The position numbers and the translations under genes are program-made. Positions 10,988 to 19,695 of a stretch of 64,000 bases of DNA are shown here, in pieces. This stretch comes from CAVPJC01 sp963705155 (GTDB lineage Bacteria > Chloroflexota > Anaerolineae > Anaerolineales > UBA4823), in NCBI GenBank assembly GCA_963705155.1, contig CAVPJC010000025.1, positions 1-64,000 of the forward strand, in the 5' to 3' direction. Under the pieces are notes generated by a model. The model saw nothing but the letters and a program-made list of their open reading frames with translations. It was not told the DNA's origin and searched no databases. Numbering within the stretch: the stretch's first letter is position 1; every line of letters starts with the position of its first letter.

Positions 10988-12493
10988 GTGAAAATGAACC
11001 TCAATCGAATCTTCAAGCTGTTCCTCTTTACCCTGCTTGTGGGGTTGGTGGGTGCAGCCTGCCGACCGGTCGCACCTGCCCGGCCCGCACCTGATGAGAA
11101 TGTGACGGCAGTTTTTCAGCCGACCGGTGAGCTTTCGCCCACTTCAACGCCCCCGGCTTCTCCAGGCCCGCTCCCTACAGCCTCACCCACGCCTGGCCTG
11201 GCGCCCAGCCCAACCCTGACAGCATCACCTACCCCGCTGTACAAGTTGGATCTATCCGGCTATGATCCTGACCTCTATGGGCCGGTGGATATATCCCATA
11301 ATCCGCCGTTGATCGCCAGGTCGGATGAAACGGTCAATTTGGTGTTTGATGCCGCTAACCTGATTTGTTTTTCTCTGCCAATAAACTGCTCACTTGATGC
11401 TGTCTTGCATTATGCCTACGGAGAAACCGAAACATTTCAAACCATCCAGTTAGCCAACGAAATTGTGGATGAAATGCAATCTCTGGTTGCCAGGCTGCCG
11501 GCTGCTGATCAAAATGGAGCCTCCTTGCGCTACTATGCGGAATTCAGCGTGCCCGAGGTGGGTTACACCCTGCGCTACCCCGGGGCAGGGACGATTGATG
11601 TTTTTACAATCCATGACTATATACCGGTTGAGCTGCCGGTAGAAAATGCAGTGAGACCTGGCGAGGTAGTATATGACTTTTTCTGGGGCTACGGGCCGGA
11701 TAAGGTGCGCCAGGGAACCTATGGAGAATACCTCACCAGAGTTGGCCCTCCCGCTATGGATGTGGCCGACGACGGCAGAATTGCACTGATGGACCCGGTG
11801 AACGAGCGGATCATCGTTTTCAATCCAGATGAGGGCAGTTATTCAAGCTTCCCGATGCCGTTTGCCAACGGATTTTATGCAGACTTAGCGTTTGGCCGCG
11901 AAAGCCAGTTGATGGTTTGTGACTATCAGGGTGAAGAGATAGAAGAAACGATTGGCCCGGATCCTTATTGTTACCTCCTGGATGCCGATGGGAAACTGGT
12001 TGCGTCAGCGCCGGTTTATGTGCGTTCCCCATCCAAAATAACTCGGGATCTGAAAATCCTAGATTACTCGAATTCCAGGTTAGTCGCACCCTTCAATCCC
12101 CAGAGACTGGCCAACTCCAGGGAAGCGCAGAGGCAAAAAGAGAACTGGGAATTCCCATTGCTGTACCCGGAAGGCCGTGATCCATTTGTAGCTCATTATG
12201 CAGACCTAAAAGAAAGGGTAGCCTATGAAGTTCGTTCTGTTTCCCCTCTGGGCGTACTCACAGATTTTGATAAAACTCCTCAGGGGTATATCCTAACATT
12301 TTCCCTTGGCGACCGAATTCGGGGGGTCTGGATTGATCCTGCCGGTGTTGTGCTAAAAGATGTCACCCTGCCGAAAGACACCTATTCAGAAATTAATTTT
12401 AATGGGCAGGTGGCGGTCGGTCAGGATGGGTCGCTGTACGTGATGAGTTCTACCAGGCGCGGGATTGAAATCCACCTGGTAACACCGCCATGA
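10988..12493 (+). CDS. Exported lipoprotein with propeller-like C-terminal half
   Basis: A 501-residue lipoprotein: signal and lipobox (LVGAAC) near residue 24, a Pro/Ser/Thr stalk to about residue 80, then a long domain. Residues about 255-500 hold spaced segments such as DVADDGRIALMDPVNERIIV, RESQLMVCDY and VGQDGSLYVMSS, which read like blades of an NHL- or YncE-like beta propeller. Function unknown. It probably sits on the outer face of the membrane. It lies just ahead of the ECF sigma factor unit on the same strand but 170 bases away. Confidence 0.75.
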   Translation: MKMNLNRIFKLFLFTLLVGLVGAACRPVAPARPAPDENVTAVFQPTGELSPTSTPPASPGPLPTASPTPGLAPSPTLTASPTPLYKLDLSGYDPDLYGPVDISHNPPLIARSDETVNLVFDAANLICFSLPINCSLDAVLHYAYGETETFQTIQLANEIVDEMQSLVARLPAADQNGASLRYYAEFSVPEVGYTLRYPGAGTIDVFTIHDYIPVELPVENAVRPGEVVYDFFWGYGPDKVRQGTYGEYLTRVGPPAMDVADDGRIALMDPVNERIIVFNPDEGSYSSFPMPFANGFYADLAFGRESQLMVCDYQGEEIEETIGPDPYCYLLDADGKLVASAPVYVRSPSKITRDLKILDYSNSRLVAPFNPQRLANSREAQRQKENWEFPLLYPEGRDPFVAHYADLKERVAYEVRSVSPLGVLTDFDKTPQGYILTFSLGDRIRGVWIDPAGVVLKDVTLPKDTYSEINFNGQVAVGQDGSLYVMSSTRRGIEIHLVTPP

Positions 12494-12665
12494 TTCTCGT
12501 TTTAATGCCGGAACAATGGATCTATCCAAGCCATCTGCTCTATCATCTCATCGCATTTGTGACTTTTTCATCTGTTTTCCGATTAATCTTTGAGTACCCG
12601 GGGTTTCTCCAGGTAAAAAGAAGCTGCTCGGCTGGCCGGGTCATCCGATATCCAAAAGGGCATTT

Positions 12666-13199
12666 GTGATCAACAACGACGAAGACACGCTTCTCCTGCA
12701 TCAGATCCAGCAGAACCTGGAGGAGTTTGCGATCCTTTACCGCCGGTATCTACCCAGGGTGTACCGGTATCTGTATTTCAAAACCGGCAATCCAGATGAC
12801 GCAGAAGAGCTCACCTCCCAGGTGTTTTTAGCTGCACTGGAAGCAATGCCAGGTTATGATCATCGCGGCATGTTCTCAACCTGGTTGTTCTCCATCGCCC
12901 GCCGTAAAGCCGCCGACCACTATCGCCGCCAATACACACATTCCAGATTCATCGAATCATCCATCACCAGCGATCCAGAGGATGACCAGCTAACCCTGGC
13001 GATCGCACATGAAAACCTGGCAAGATTGAATGAGCTGCTCTTAACCCTCAACGATGAGGAACAAGAAATCCTTCGCCTAAGATTTGCTGCAAGATTGCAA
13101 CTCGCCGAAATCGCAGCCCTGCTCAAACGCAATCCCTCTTCCTTAAAAATGGCTTATTACCGGTTATTAGCTCGCCTGAAAAACAAGTTGGAGGCATAA
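12666..13199 (+). CDS. ECF-type RNA polymerase sigma factor
   Basis: A 177-residue sigma-70 family protein starting at a GTG. Region 2 is visible as FAILYRRYLPRVYRYLYFKT, DDAEELTSQVFLAALEAM and FSTWLFSIARRKAADHYRR; region 4 as LLLTLNDEEQEILRLRF and LAEIAALLKRNPSSLKMAYYR. ECF factors redirect polymerase to a small regulon after release from an anti-sigma factor. The next gene starts 2 bases after this stop, so the two are cotranscribed and probably translationally coupled. That neighbour has the single membrane span expected of an anti-sigma partner. Confidence 0.92.
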   Translation: MINNDEDTLLLHQIQQNLEEFAILYRRYLPRVYRYLYFKTGNPDDAEELTSQVFLAALEAMPGYDHRGMFSTWLFSIARRKAADHYRRQYTHSRFIESSITSDPEDDQLTLAIAHENLARLNELLLTLNDEEQEILRLRFAARLQLAEIAALLKRNPSSLKMAYYRLLARLKNKLEA

Positions 13200-13200
13200 G

Positions 13201-15336
13201 TTGGACCCACAAGAAATGCCCGGTGAAAAGAACCACATCGAAGCTGATTTGGATCATTTATTTGAGACAGTCGAACCCAACCCTGCCTTCGCCGGCCGTC
13301 TGGAAAACCAACTGATTCAAGCAGCGCGCAGTCAGATATCCGCCCGAAGCAGCTCGCATCAACGGGTCGGGCTGCTCCGGTTCAATTTGAATTCGTTCGG
13401 GCGAATGGGGATTAGCCTGGTTGGGCTTGGCCTGCTGGTATTCGCATTGGCGTATGGCTTCAACCGCCTGCTTCCTGCGGGGCAGGTCCCGACTGCTGAC
13501 CAGTCCGGCGCTGCACCTCTGGCTGCAACCATTACGCCAACTCTACGGCCTACCTCTACCACCACGCCTGCGCCTGATTCTGCTACCACAACCCCTGCGC
13601 CTGCCGGGCGTTCTCAGGTTGTCATAAAACCCGAGAATGGCCTTGCCTCGGTGAACTTGCGTTCCTGCCCTTCGACAACCTGCGCCGTGGTGGGAGAGAT
13701 ATTAATTGGCCAACAAATCCAGGCGATTGGGATGGTATCTGATGGAAGCTGGATTCAGGTCGTGTATCCGGGTTCACCCGACGGAACTGCCTGGGTGTAC
13801 GGAGAATTAGTTGCCATTTCAGGTGATCTGCCTCCGGTAACCCTGGTGTTGCCCACACCCACACAATCCCCCTCCTTGCCAGCGATTGCACCGGAAGCCT
13901 GTACCCCGGCCAGTCCGATCAAACTGCTGCTTGGCGATCCGCCGGAGCATCCTGCCCAGTTCATCGGAGGCGGTTTTGTGCAAAGCGGCGATTTCATCTT
14001 TGAAATCTTATTAGGATGCGACTCTCTCTTCGGTCCAAATGCTGAATACAGCAATCAGTACAGCGATATTCCGGGTCTGGGGGTTCATCTGGTCTTATCC
14101 TACCGGGGTAAGACCCAGAAGGGTCAGATTGTTGATACCTGGGGTGTTGGCAGCGTTGGAGTGCCGCCGTTGATGGAAGGCAATGGCTCCAGTTCAAGCG
14201 GTATAATCGCTCCGGGTATCGCCACACAACTCACAGGAATCCGCATCCCGCCAGAGTTGCTGCCCTCCCTTTCTCGCCCGGAAGGAATTCCGCTCGAATT
14301 TGTCTACCAGGCCCGCAATCCTGAAGGGGAGTGGTCAGGCGCCGTTTTATCTTTTACATTGGTCAACAAACCCGACGGTTTCTTTGTGATGGATATCAAC
14401 ATCCAGCCATTATCTGCCCAGGATCTGGCTACACGAAATTCTCGCGCCCATACCGGCCCTTCAACGGTGGCAGAGATGGCCTATCCACCTGGCGGAGACG
14501 CAATTCTGCTGGCCCGCACCACCGACGTCCAATCCATTCAGGCTGGCATCCAGCAGACCCTCTTCACCTGGCCTGAACCCATTACAAACCTGCTGGCAGT
14601 TTTCTCTGCCGATGGCTCTGTGTTAGCCGCCCGCCAGGAATATAACGATATCGCCCTGGTCAGTTTACCGGAAGGGAAAATCCTTCACACCTTGAGATTA
14701 GGTCTTGACTACGAAGAATGGCCTGTGAGCCTGGCGCTTTCACCCGATGGTTCCAGGCTGGCTATCGCAGCCGGTGAAAATTCTGTCCAGATATGGGATG
14801 TAAAATGCGGGAGTTTGTTGACCACCCTCACCCAGACTGGATCAGGTGTCGCGTATCAGGATCTGATCTTTTCACCGGATGGGGCCGCCCTGCTGGGTGG
14901 ATTCCTGAATACGATCACTCACTGGGATATCGCCACCGGAGAACAGACCAACTTTGAACCCGGCTGCCGGGGAGATACGATTTTTGACCTGGCATACTCA
15001 CCCGATGGGGAGCAGCTTGCCATCGTTTGCGGTCCAGCCGGCAGCCCGGTTGGTTTCCTGATCCTGTGGGATCTTATGAATAGTCGTCCGGTTTTTCTGA
15101 AAGAAGAAATTCTTCAGATGCAGCACGTGGCATTCTCCCCCGATGGCGTCTGGCTGGCCACAGGAGGACCAGACGGTACGCTCATGTTGTGGGACGTTGC
15201 CGGAGACAAAGAACCGGTCTCGATTCAAAGTCAGTCCGCGCCGATTGATGACCTGATCTTCTCCCCCGATGGCAGCCAACTGGTAGTTGCTTCAGAGGCA
15301 GGCCTGGTAGTATTTACCGGTAGCAAGCCTGAATAA
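13201..15336 (+). CDS. Membrane protein with SH3b domain and WD40 propeller, putative anti-sigma partner
   Basis: Begins with TTG two bases after the sigma factor stop. Residues 1-65 are cytoplasmic and acidic, like the short N-terminus of an anti-sigma factor, without a visible zinc-finger HxxxCxxC. One membrane span is at about residues 72-92, followed by a Thr/Pro linker. A bacterial SH3-type domain (VNLRSCPSTTCAVVGEI) is at about 145-200. From about 460 to the end are WD40-like blades (LALSPDGSRLAIAAGENSVQ, VAFSPDGVWLATGGPDG). By position it should hold or sense for the sigma factor, with the SH3 and propeller outside reading a wall or surface signal. This is inference. Confidence 0.8.
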   Translation: MDPQEMPGEKNHIEADLDHLFETVEPNPAFAGRLENQLIQAARSQISARSSSHQRVGLLRFNLNSFGRMGISLVGLGLLVFALAYGFNRLLPAGQVPTADQSGAAPLAATITPTLRPTSTTTPAPDSATTTPAPAGRSQVVIKPENGLASVNLRSCPSTTCAVVGEILIGQQIQAIGMVSDGSWIQVVYPGSPDGTAWVYGELVAISGDLPPVTLVLPTPTQSPSLPAIAPEACTPASPIKLLLGDPPEHPAQFIGGGFVQSGDFIFEILLGCDSLFGPNAEYSNQYSDIPGLGVHLVLSYRGKTQKGQIVDTWGVGSVGVPPLMEGNGSSSSGIIAPGIATQLTGIRIPPELLPSLSRPEGIPLEFVYQARNPEGEWSGAVLSFTLVNKPDGFFVMDINIQPLSAQDLATRNSRAHTGPSTVAEMAYPPGGDAILLARTTDVQSIQAGIQQTLFTWPEPITNLLAVFSADGSVLAARQEYNDIALVSLPEGKILHTLRLGLDYEEWPVSLALSPDGSRLAIAAGENSVQIWDVKCGSLLTTLTQTGSGVAYQDLIFSPDGAALLGGFLNTITHWDIATGEQTNFEPGCRGDTIFDLAYSPDGEQLAIVCGPAGSPVGFLILWDLMNSRPVFLKEEILQMQHVAFSPDGVWLATGGPDGTLMLWDVAGDKEPVSIQSQSAPIDDLIFSPDGSQLVVASEAGLVVFTGSKPE

Positions 15337-15375
15337 GTGAGAAACGGCTGCTACTTATTTTCACGCCCTCGCATT

Positions 15376-16872
15376 TTACTTCAACACCAGATAACCCACC
15401 ACAACCAGGAGAATAATACCGGTAGCCACGATGAGGGGCAAAATCTGTCCATTACCCGTCGTCTCTATCGGTGTGGGCAAGGCTGTTGGCGTAGGTTGAT
15501 GCGTGGTTGAGGGGACTGGCTGCGAGGTAGGGGTGAGTTTCTGAGTGGGCGTAGCAGAAGGCGTTTCGAGCAAAGCCGCATCAGCAGTCTCTACCGCCCA
15601 ATCTGTGCTCCAGGCAGCCCATTCCGCCGTGGCAGTGGCGTCATTATACAAGACCGGCTCCAGGATATCGTACACGTTTGGCTCGAGCATTTGCGCCTCT
15701 TCCGGATTGAGCTCCTTCATGATCTTCAGCTCATCCCACACAGGCTGGAGTTCCTCCGGCGAGGAGTTCTGCTCAAGCGCTGAGGCGTATAGCATGGCCA
15801 ATTCGTAGTGCGGTCCAATATCTTCCGGTATGAGGCGCGCCGCTTCCTGCGCAGCCTGTACCCCCAATCGCTGGTAGGTCTCGCCAAAATCCGGAATGAT
15901 GTGTCCCATTTCCCAGACGCCCTGGGACATTCGTTCATAGATGTAGGCCAGCGTCAACCAGCCTTGCCCGTAGTCAGGGTAGTTTCTAATATTTGTCCGG
16001 GCAGCCTGCAGCCAATCCCAGCGTTCCGGTCGCAGTAGTAAGATGGAAAAATCGTCCTGCGGGCCTGGCTCCAGGTTCTCCCATGTCCAGCTCACCCGCT
16101 GCCCTTCGATCTGCCCGCCTTCCGGCATCCATCCAATCGTCTCCACCGAGGCCGGGTAGGGCAGGTTCACCTCCAGTTCTGCCTTGCCGATCGGCCCCGC
16201 CCATCCAGCTCCCGTCTGGAAGACATACGTAAGTGTCATACCTACCTGGTCGACAGCCGATGGCTGGGGAAGGAATACATAATTGACCTGGATGAGCACT
16301 TCCTCCCCCGCCGGGAAGGTGACCGGGAAGCTCGCCCAGGGCAGCGCAGGTTTATCCTCCCCTTGCGGATTGGGCAGCTCACTGACCGAGAAGTCTAGCG
16401 GAATCCCGTCTACCGATACCTGAAAGATCTGGATGCGCGGGACGACCTCATCCGTTGCATGTTCCTCCCACCTGGCATTTTCCAGGGCAGACGCCAGCGG
16501 GAACCAGACCGTCATGCTGACCGCCTCACCCGTCGGATTCGCCATCCTGAAATCGGCCGTCACCTCCGCAACGGCTAGATATACGATTGGAAAATAAGGA
16601 GATGGTAACCACGGGTACCCTTGATCACCAAGGTCTAATTTGAAGGCTGCGTTATCCGCATCGGTCCCCTGGCGCAAGGTCATCACGATTTTCTCTGCCG
16701 CCATCTGGATTGGAGTTTTATCTTCTGGCTTGATGTTGCTGCCCCCCGGGAGGATCGGCTGTATGCCTACATCTGCCCAAACCGGCCATGCAGTCAGCAC
16801 TCCAAGCATGAGGCACACCAACACCAGGCTACATACCAGTAAAACAAGAGAGTGTCGCGGAAGGATACCCAC
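15376..16872 (-). CDS. Exported surface protein with C-terminal membrane anchor, paralogue of the 17160 gene
   Basis: The frame is open further upstream, but a GTG at 16872 has AAGGAGGT 7 bases ahead, so I place the start there (about 498 residues). A signal segment (LVLLVCSLVLVCLMLG) leads to a beta-rich domain (TVWFPLASALENARW, FPVTFPAGEEVLIQVNYVFL, YVFQTGAGWAGPIGKAE), a TPR-like helical part, a Thr/Pro stalk, and a terminal membrane span (LPLIVATGIILLVVVGYLVL). The segments VWFPLA, TFPAGxxV and QTGAGW also occur in the divergently transcribed 17160 gene. The domain resembles DUF4424-like exported proteins; function unknown. Confidence 0.75.
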   Translation of the reverse strand: MGILPRHSLVLLVCSLVLVCLMLGVLTAWPVWADVGIQPILPGGSNIKPEDKTPIQMAAEKIVMTLRQGTDADNAAFKLDLGDQGYPWLPSPYFPIVYLAVAEVTADFRMANPTGEAVSMTVWFPLASALENARWEEHATDEVVPRIQIFQVSVDGIPLDFSVSELPNPQGEDKPALPWASFPVTFPAGEEVLIQVNYVFLPQPSAVDQVGMTLTYVFQTGAGWAGPIGKAELEVNLPYPASVETIGWMPEGGQIEGQRVSWTWENLEPGPQDDFSILLLRPERWDWLQAARTNIRNYPDYGQGWLTLAYIYERMSQGVWEMGHIIPDFGETYQRLGVQAAQEAARLIPEDIGPHYELAMLYASALEQNSSPEELQPVWDELKIMKELNPEEAQMLEPNVYDILEPVLYNDATATAEWAAWSTDWAVETADAALLETPSATPTQKLTPTSQPVPSTTHQPTPTALPTPIETTGNGQILPLIVATGIILLVVVGYLVLK

Positions 16873-17159
16873 AGGTCTACCTCCTTCCTGAGTTACAGTT
16901 GAGCTCTCTGGAATGAAAACCGGTTTGTCGTCGCCTGTAAACCAGTTGAAACGATCTATCCCCGCCTCTTGATTATAGATCGAATTCGGTAAAAATAAAT
17001 AACAAAAAATCGATGGAAATATATTCATCTGCACTTCTCTGGAACAGCGCTTTTCCAGGGAACTGGGGCATGCAATCCTGAACCAGTGGAACTTATCCTC
17101 GATCAGCAGCGTCTAGCCTCATGGGCTACCGGTGGGGTAAGCCCGTTGTGGAGGTTGTT

Positions 17160-18672
17160 ATGAAATCCAAACGCTGCCTGTCCATTGCCGCGCAGTTGGT
17201 TTGCGCCCTGATCCTCGCCTGCAGCGCCCTGCCGGCGCGCCAGGCCTCCGCCGATATCGGCTGGCCGCCGCTCAATCCATCCGGCGCTTCGCCGGGTGTA
17301 CCGGCGGATTTCACCACCCAGGTGCGCATGCTCTCAGAAACGGTTGACCTGACCATCGAACCTTACGAGCGCCCCATTCCGCAGGGAGAGCTGGAATTCG
17401 CCGGCCTTTTTCATGCGCGGCCTGGTCGAAGCCAGCTTCACCATGCGCAACCTGGGCTCTGCGGAGGAAGCCTTCGATGTCTGGTTCCCCCTGGCTGCCT
17501 CGGTGCGCTATCCCGGAATGCTTCCCTTGATATCCAAAACCACCGTCCAGGATTTCAAAGTCTGGGTCGATGGGCTGCCCACCGATACCGAGCAGGTCAA
17601 AGCGCCCGATGTGAGCGATCCACAGGTGGAGAGCGATTGGGCGCGCTTCCCCATCACATTTCCCGCCGGTCAGGATGTGATCGTGCACGTCAACTACACC
17701 ATCTACCCCAGCGGGCGCCGCCCGTTTGGCGGTTTCGAATATATCTTGCAAACCGGCGCAGGTTGGAAAGACACCATCGGCCAGGCGGTGGTCACCGTCT
17801 ATCTGCCGGATACCGTCACGCCGGAGAACGTCTCGCAATCGGGTACTTCGGTCGAAGGGCTGCCGCTCGCCCCGCAGCCGGCTGGCTACACCATCCAGAA
17901 CAACACCATCCGCTGGCAGTTCACCGATCTCGAACCCACCGCTGAAGACAATATCTTTGTGGATGTGCTCGAGCCCGGGCGCTACCGCAGCCTGGTGCAG
18001 GCGCGCGCCAATGCCCAAAATACCCCCGATTCCGTTGACGTACAGCTTGAGCTGGCTGCCGCCATCCAGAACGCGGTTTTCGTGGTAAAGGGCCTCGGGC
18101 ATCACGGCGGCGGAAAAAACCTGGGTGAGCAGGCCAACGTCGCTTACCGGCGCGCCCTCGAGCTGGCCCCGCAGCGGGCGGAAATCTACAGCCAGTACGC
18201 CCGCTGGATGATGAGCACCGGCGGGTGGGTCAGCCTGATGCGCGACGGCATCTGCCTGCCCGAGCTGTGCGATGTGGTGCGCCGCGGGTTGGAGATTTCT
18301 CCCAACGATCCCGATCTGCTGGAGCTCGACGCCGAAATCCGCATGCTGCAGGAAGAAGCTGCGCCCTACGCCACCCAGGCCGCCCTCGACCGGACCGCCA
18401 CCGCCGAAGCCGCCGCCGCAGGAGCAGCCGCCACCCAGACGGCCTATGCGCAGGCCACCCAGACAGCCTCAACACAGGCTACCCGGCAGGCGGAAGCGAA
18501 CCTGCCAACCGCCACCCCGCTGCCGTCGCCAACCCCCGGTGTGACCGTGCAGCCCACCCTGCCCGCCTCTGCGCCGCAGGAACCTGCAGGCGTCTGCCAG
18601 GCGGCGCTCCAGCCGCTGGCCATCCTTTCCATCGTGCTCCTTCCGGCCTGGCTGCGCCGCAGGGCGGCTTGA
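17160..18672 (+). CDS. Exported surface protein, paralogue of the 15376 gene, one frameshift
   Basis: The ATG at 17160 has GGAGG upstream and starts a signal peptide (LSIAAQLVCALILACSALPA). The frame changes at the T run 17407-17411; one T fewer restores it. The body repeats the paralogue motifs (DVWFPLAASVRYPG, FPITFPAGQDVIVHVNYTI, YILQTGAGWKDTIGQAV), then a helical TPR-like part, an Ala/Thr/Gln-rich stalk and a C-terminal hydrophobic segment ending LRRRAA. The two genes are divergent, so a shared promoter region at 16873-17159 may control both. Confidence 0.75.
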
Positions 18673-19076
18673 GAGTTTTGTTTGCGCATCTGCCATGCTT
18701 ACGCCTCATCTTCTGCACAGGCAGGATGGCGGTTATGCCTTTTTAGTGAAGAAAACCCCGGATTGTCAGCAATCCGCCGCTTTCTAATCATTTTCCTTAA
18801 CATTCGGATATATAATTGTAATAAGGTTGTGTCAAGGCCTCCAGGCGCTCGATCGCCTCGCCCGTCATGACCAACCTGCCCCTTAACCTTTCACCTCCTG
18901 CCTCCGTTTTCCTGGCACACACTCCCTCTTCGCATCAGAAAACCCCGAACAGGAGTTTATTTGTGTTGAAAGGAGGTGCACCCCCCGCGACCGAACCACA
19001 CACTGGTTTATCCATTGGCTTCCATGCGCGCCAAATGGCGCCCCCTCCGGATGTTTCTTCTATTGGAGACAAACCC
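18673..19076. other. Leader region upstream of the RiPP precursor gene
   Basis: About 400 bases without a supported gene. A TATAAT-like -10 (GGATATATAATTG near 18803-18815) lacks a clear -35. A strong Shine-Dalgarno AAAGGAGGTG near 18970 is followed by an open frame overlapping the precursor start in another register; it may be a short leader peptide or chance. The precursor itself has its own GGAGA site just before 19077. Confidence 0.4.
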
Positions 19077-19627
19077 ATGGAACAAAAAGAAAGTCCGATG
19101 AAAAAGTCAGAAGACAGATTGGCCGAGCTGTTCGAACGCGCCCACCGCGACCCGGCTTTGAAACGCGAGCTGTTCAGCGAACCCCGGGCTGTGGGTGAAC
19201 GCTTTGGCATCAAATTCAACGACGAAGAAGTCCAGCAGTTTCAAAAGTTGGGGGCGTTGTCGGAACTGGCTGAAGAGATTAAATACGGCCGGTTGTACCC
19301 GCGCCCGCCCATCTTTTACCCCATCCACGTCTGGGAAATCAGTGAGCTGCTGGATATCTTCACGCGGCTCATCCCGGGCAACATCGTCACCTACCCCGGC
19401 CCGATCTTCTATCCGGCCCCGGAATTCAGAAAGATGTCGGGCTTCGCCGCACGCGCCTACCACCCCGGCTGGGTGACCTACCCCGGCGATGATCCGGGCG
19501 GCGCGGCGGCGGAGGCGGGTTTGGCGGTGTGATCCCGGGTCCCATCTTCTACCCGGCAGATCTGCTCAACTTCTTCAAAGCGCGCCTGGTGCAAATCCTC
19601 CAGGTCAAGGCTCGCTACACCAGGTAA
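19077..19627 (+). CDS. Candidate RiPP precursor with long leader and three PIFYP core motifs, probable frameshift
   Basis: Start ATG 19077 has GGAGAC ahead. Residues about 10-70 are a charged helical leader (RLAELFERAHRDPALKREL, AVGERFGIKFNDEE) that resembles nitrile-hydratase-type/Nif11-type RiPP leaders. The rest has almost no Cys or Lys but repeats an aromatic-proline motif: RPPIFYP, YPGPIFYP and, after a frame change at about 19480-19505, IPGPIFYP, each followed by a similar amphipathic stretch (EISELLDIF, LLNFFKARL). In the written frame it stops at 19532; the shifted frame adds a Gly-rich linker and about 29 more residues, ending at 19627. A radical SAM enzyme gene follows, separated by a hairpin. 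The product class and activity are unknown; the RiPP assignment is inference from leader, repeats and neighbour. Confidence 0.6.
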
Positions 19628-19650
19628 CCCCTTTCCACCACTCAATCAAA

Positions 19651-19676
19651 GCCGGCAGGCTCGCGGACCTGCCGGC
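19651..19676 (+). terminator. Intergenic hairpin between precursor and maturase genes
   Basis: GCCGGCAGG and CCTGCCGGC form a perfect 9-bp stem with an 8-base loop, 24 bases after the precursor stop and 20 bases before the maturase start. No T run follows, so it is more likely a partial attenuator or RNA-stability element. Such a site would give more precursor than enzyme transcript, as is common in RiPP operons. Confidence 0.6.
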
Positions 19677-19695
19677 CTTCACTCAGGAGCCTGCC

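Noticed and set aside
18867..19076. Longer N-terminus for the RiPP precursor
   Set aside because: The extension is low complexity with no ribosome site at its start, while GGAGAC precedes ATG 19077.
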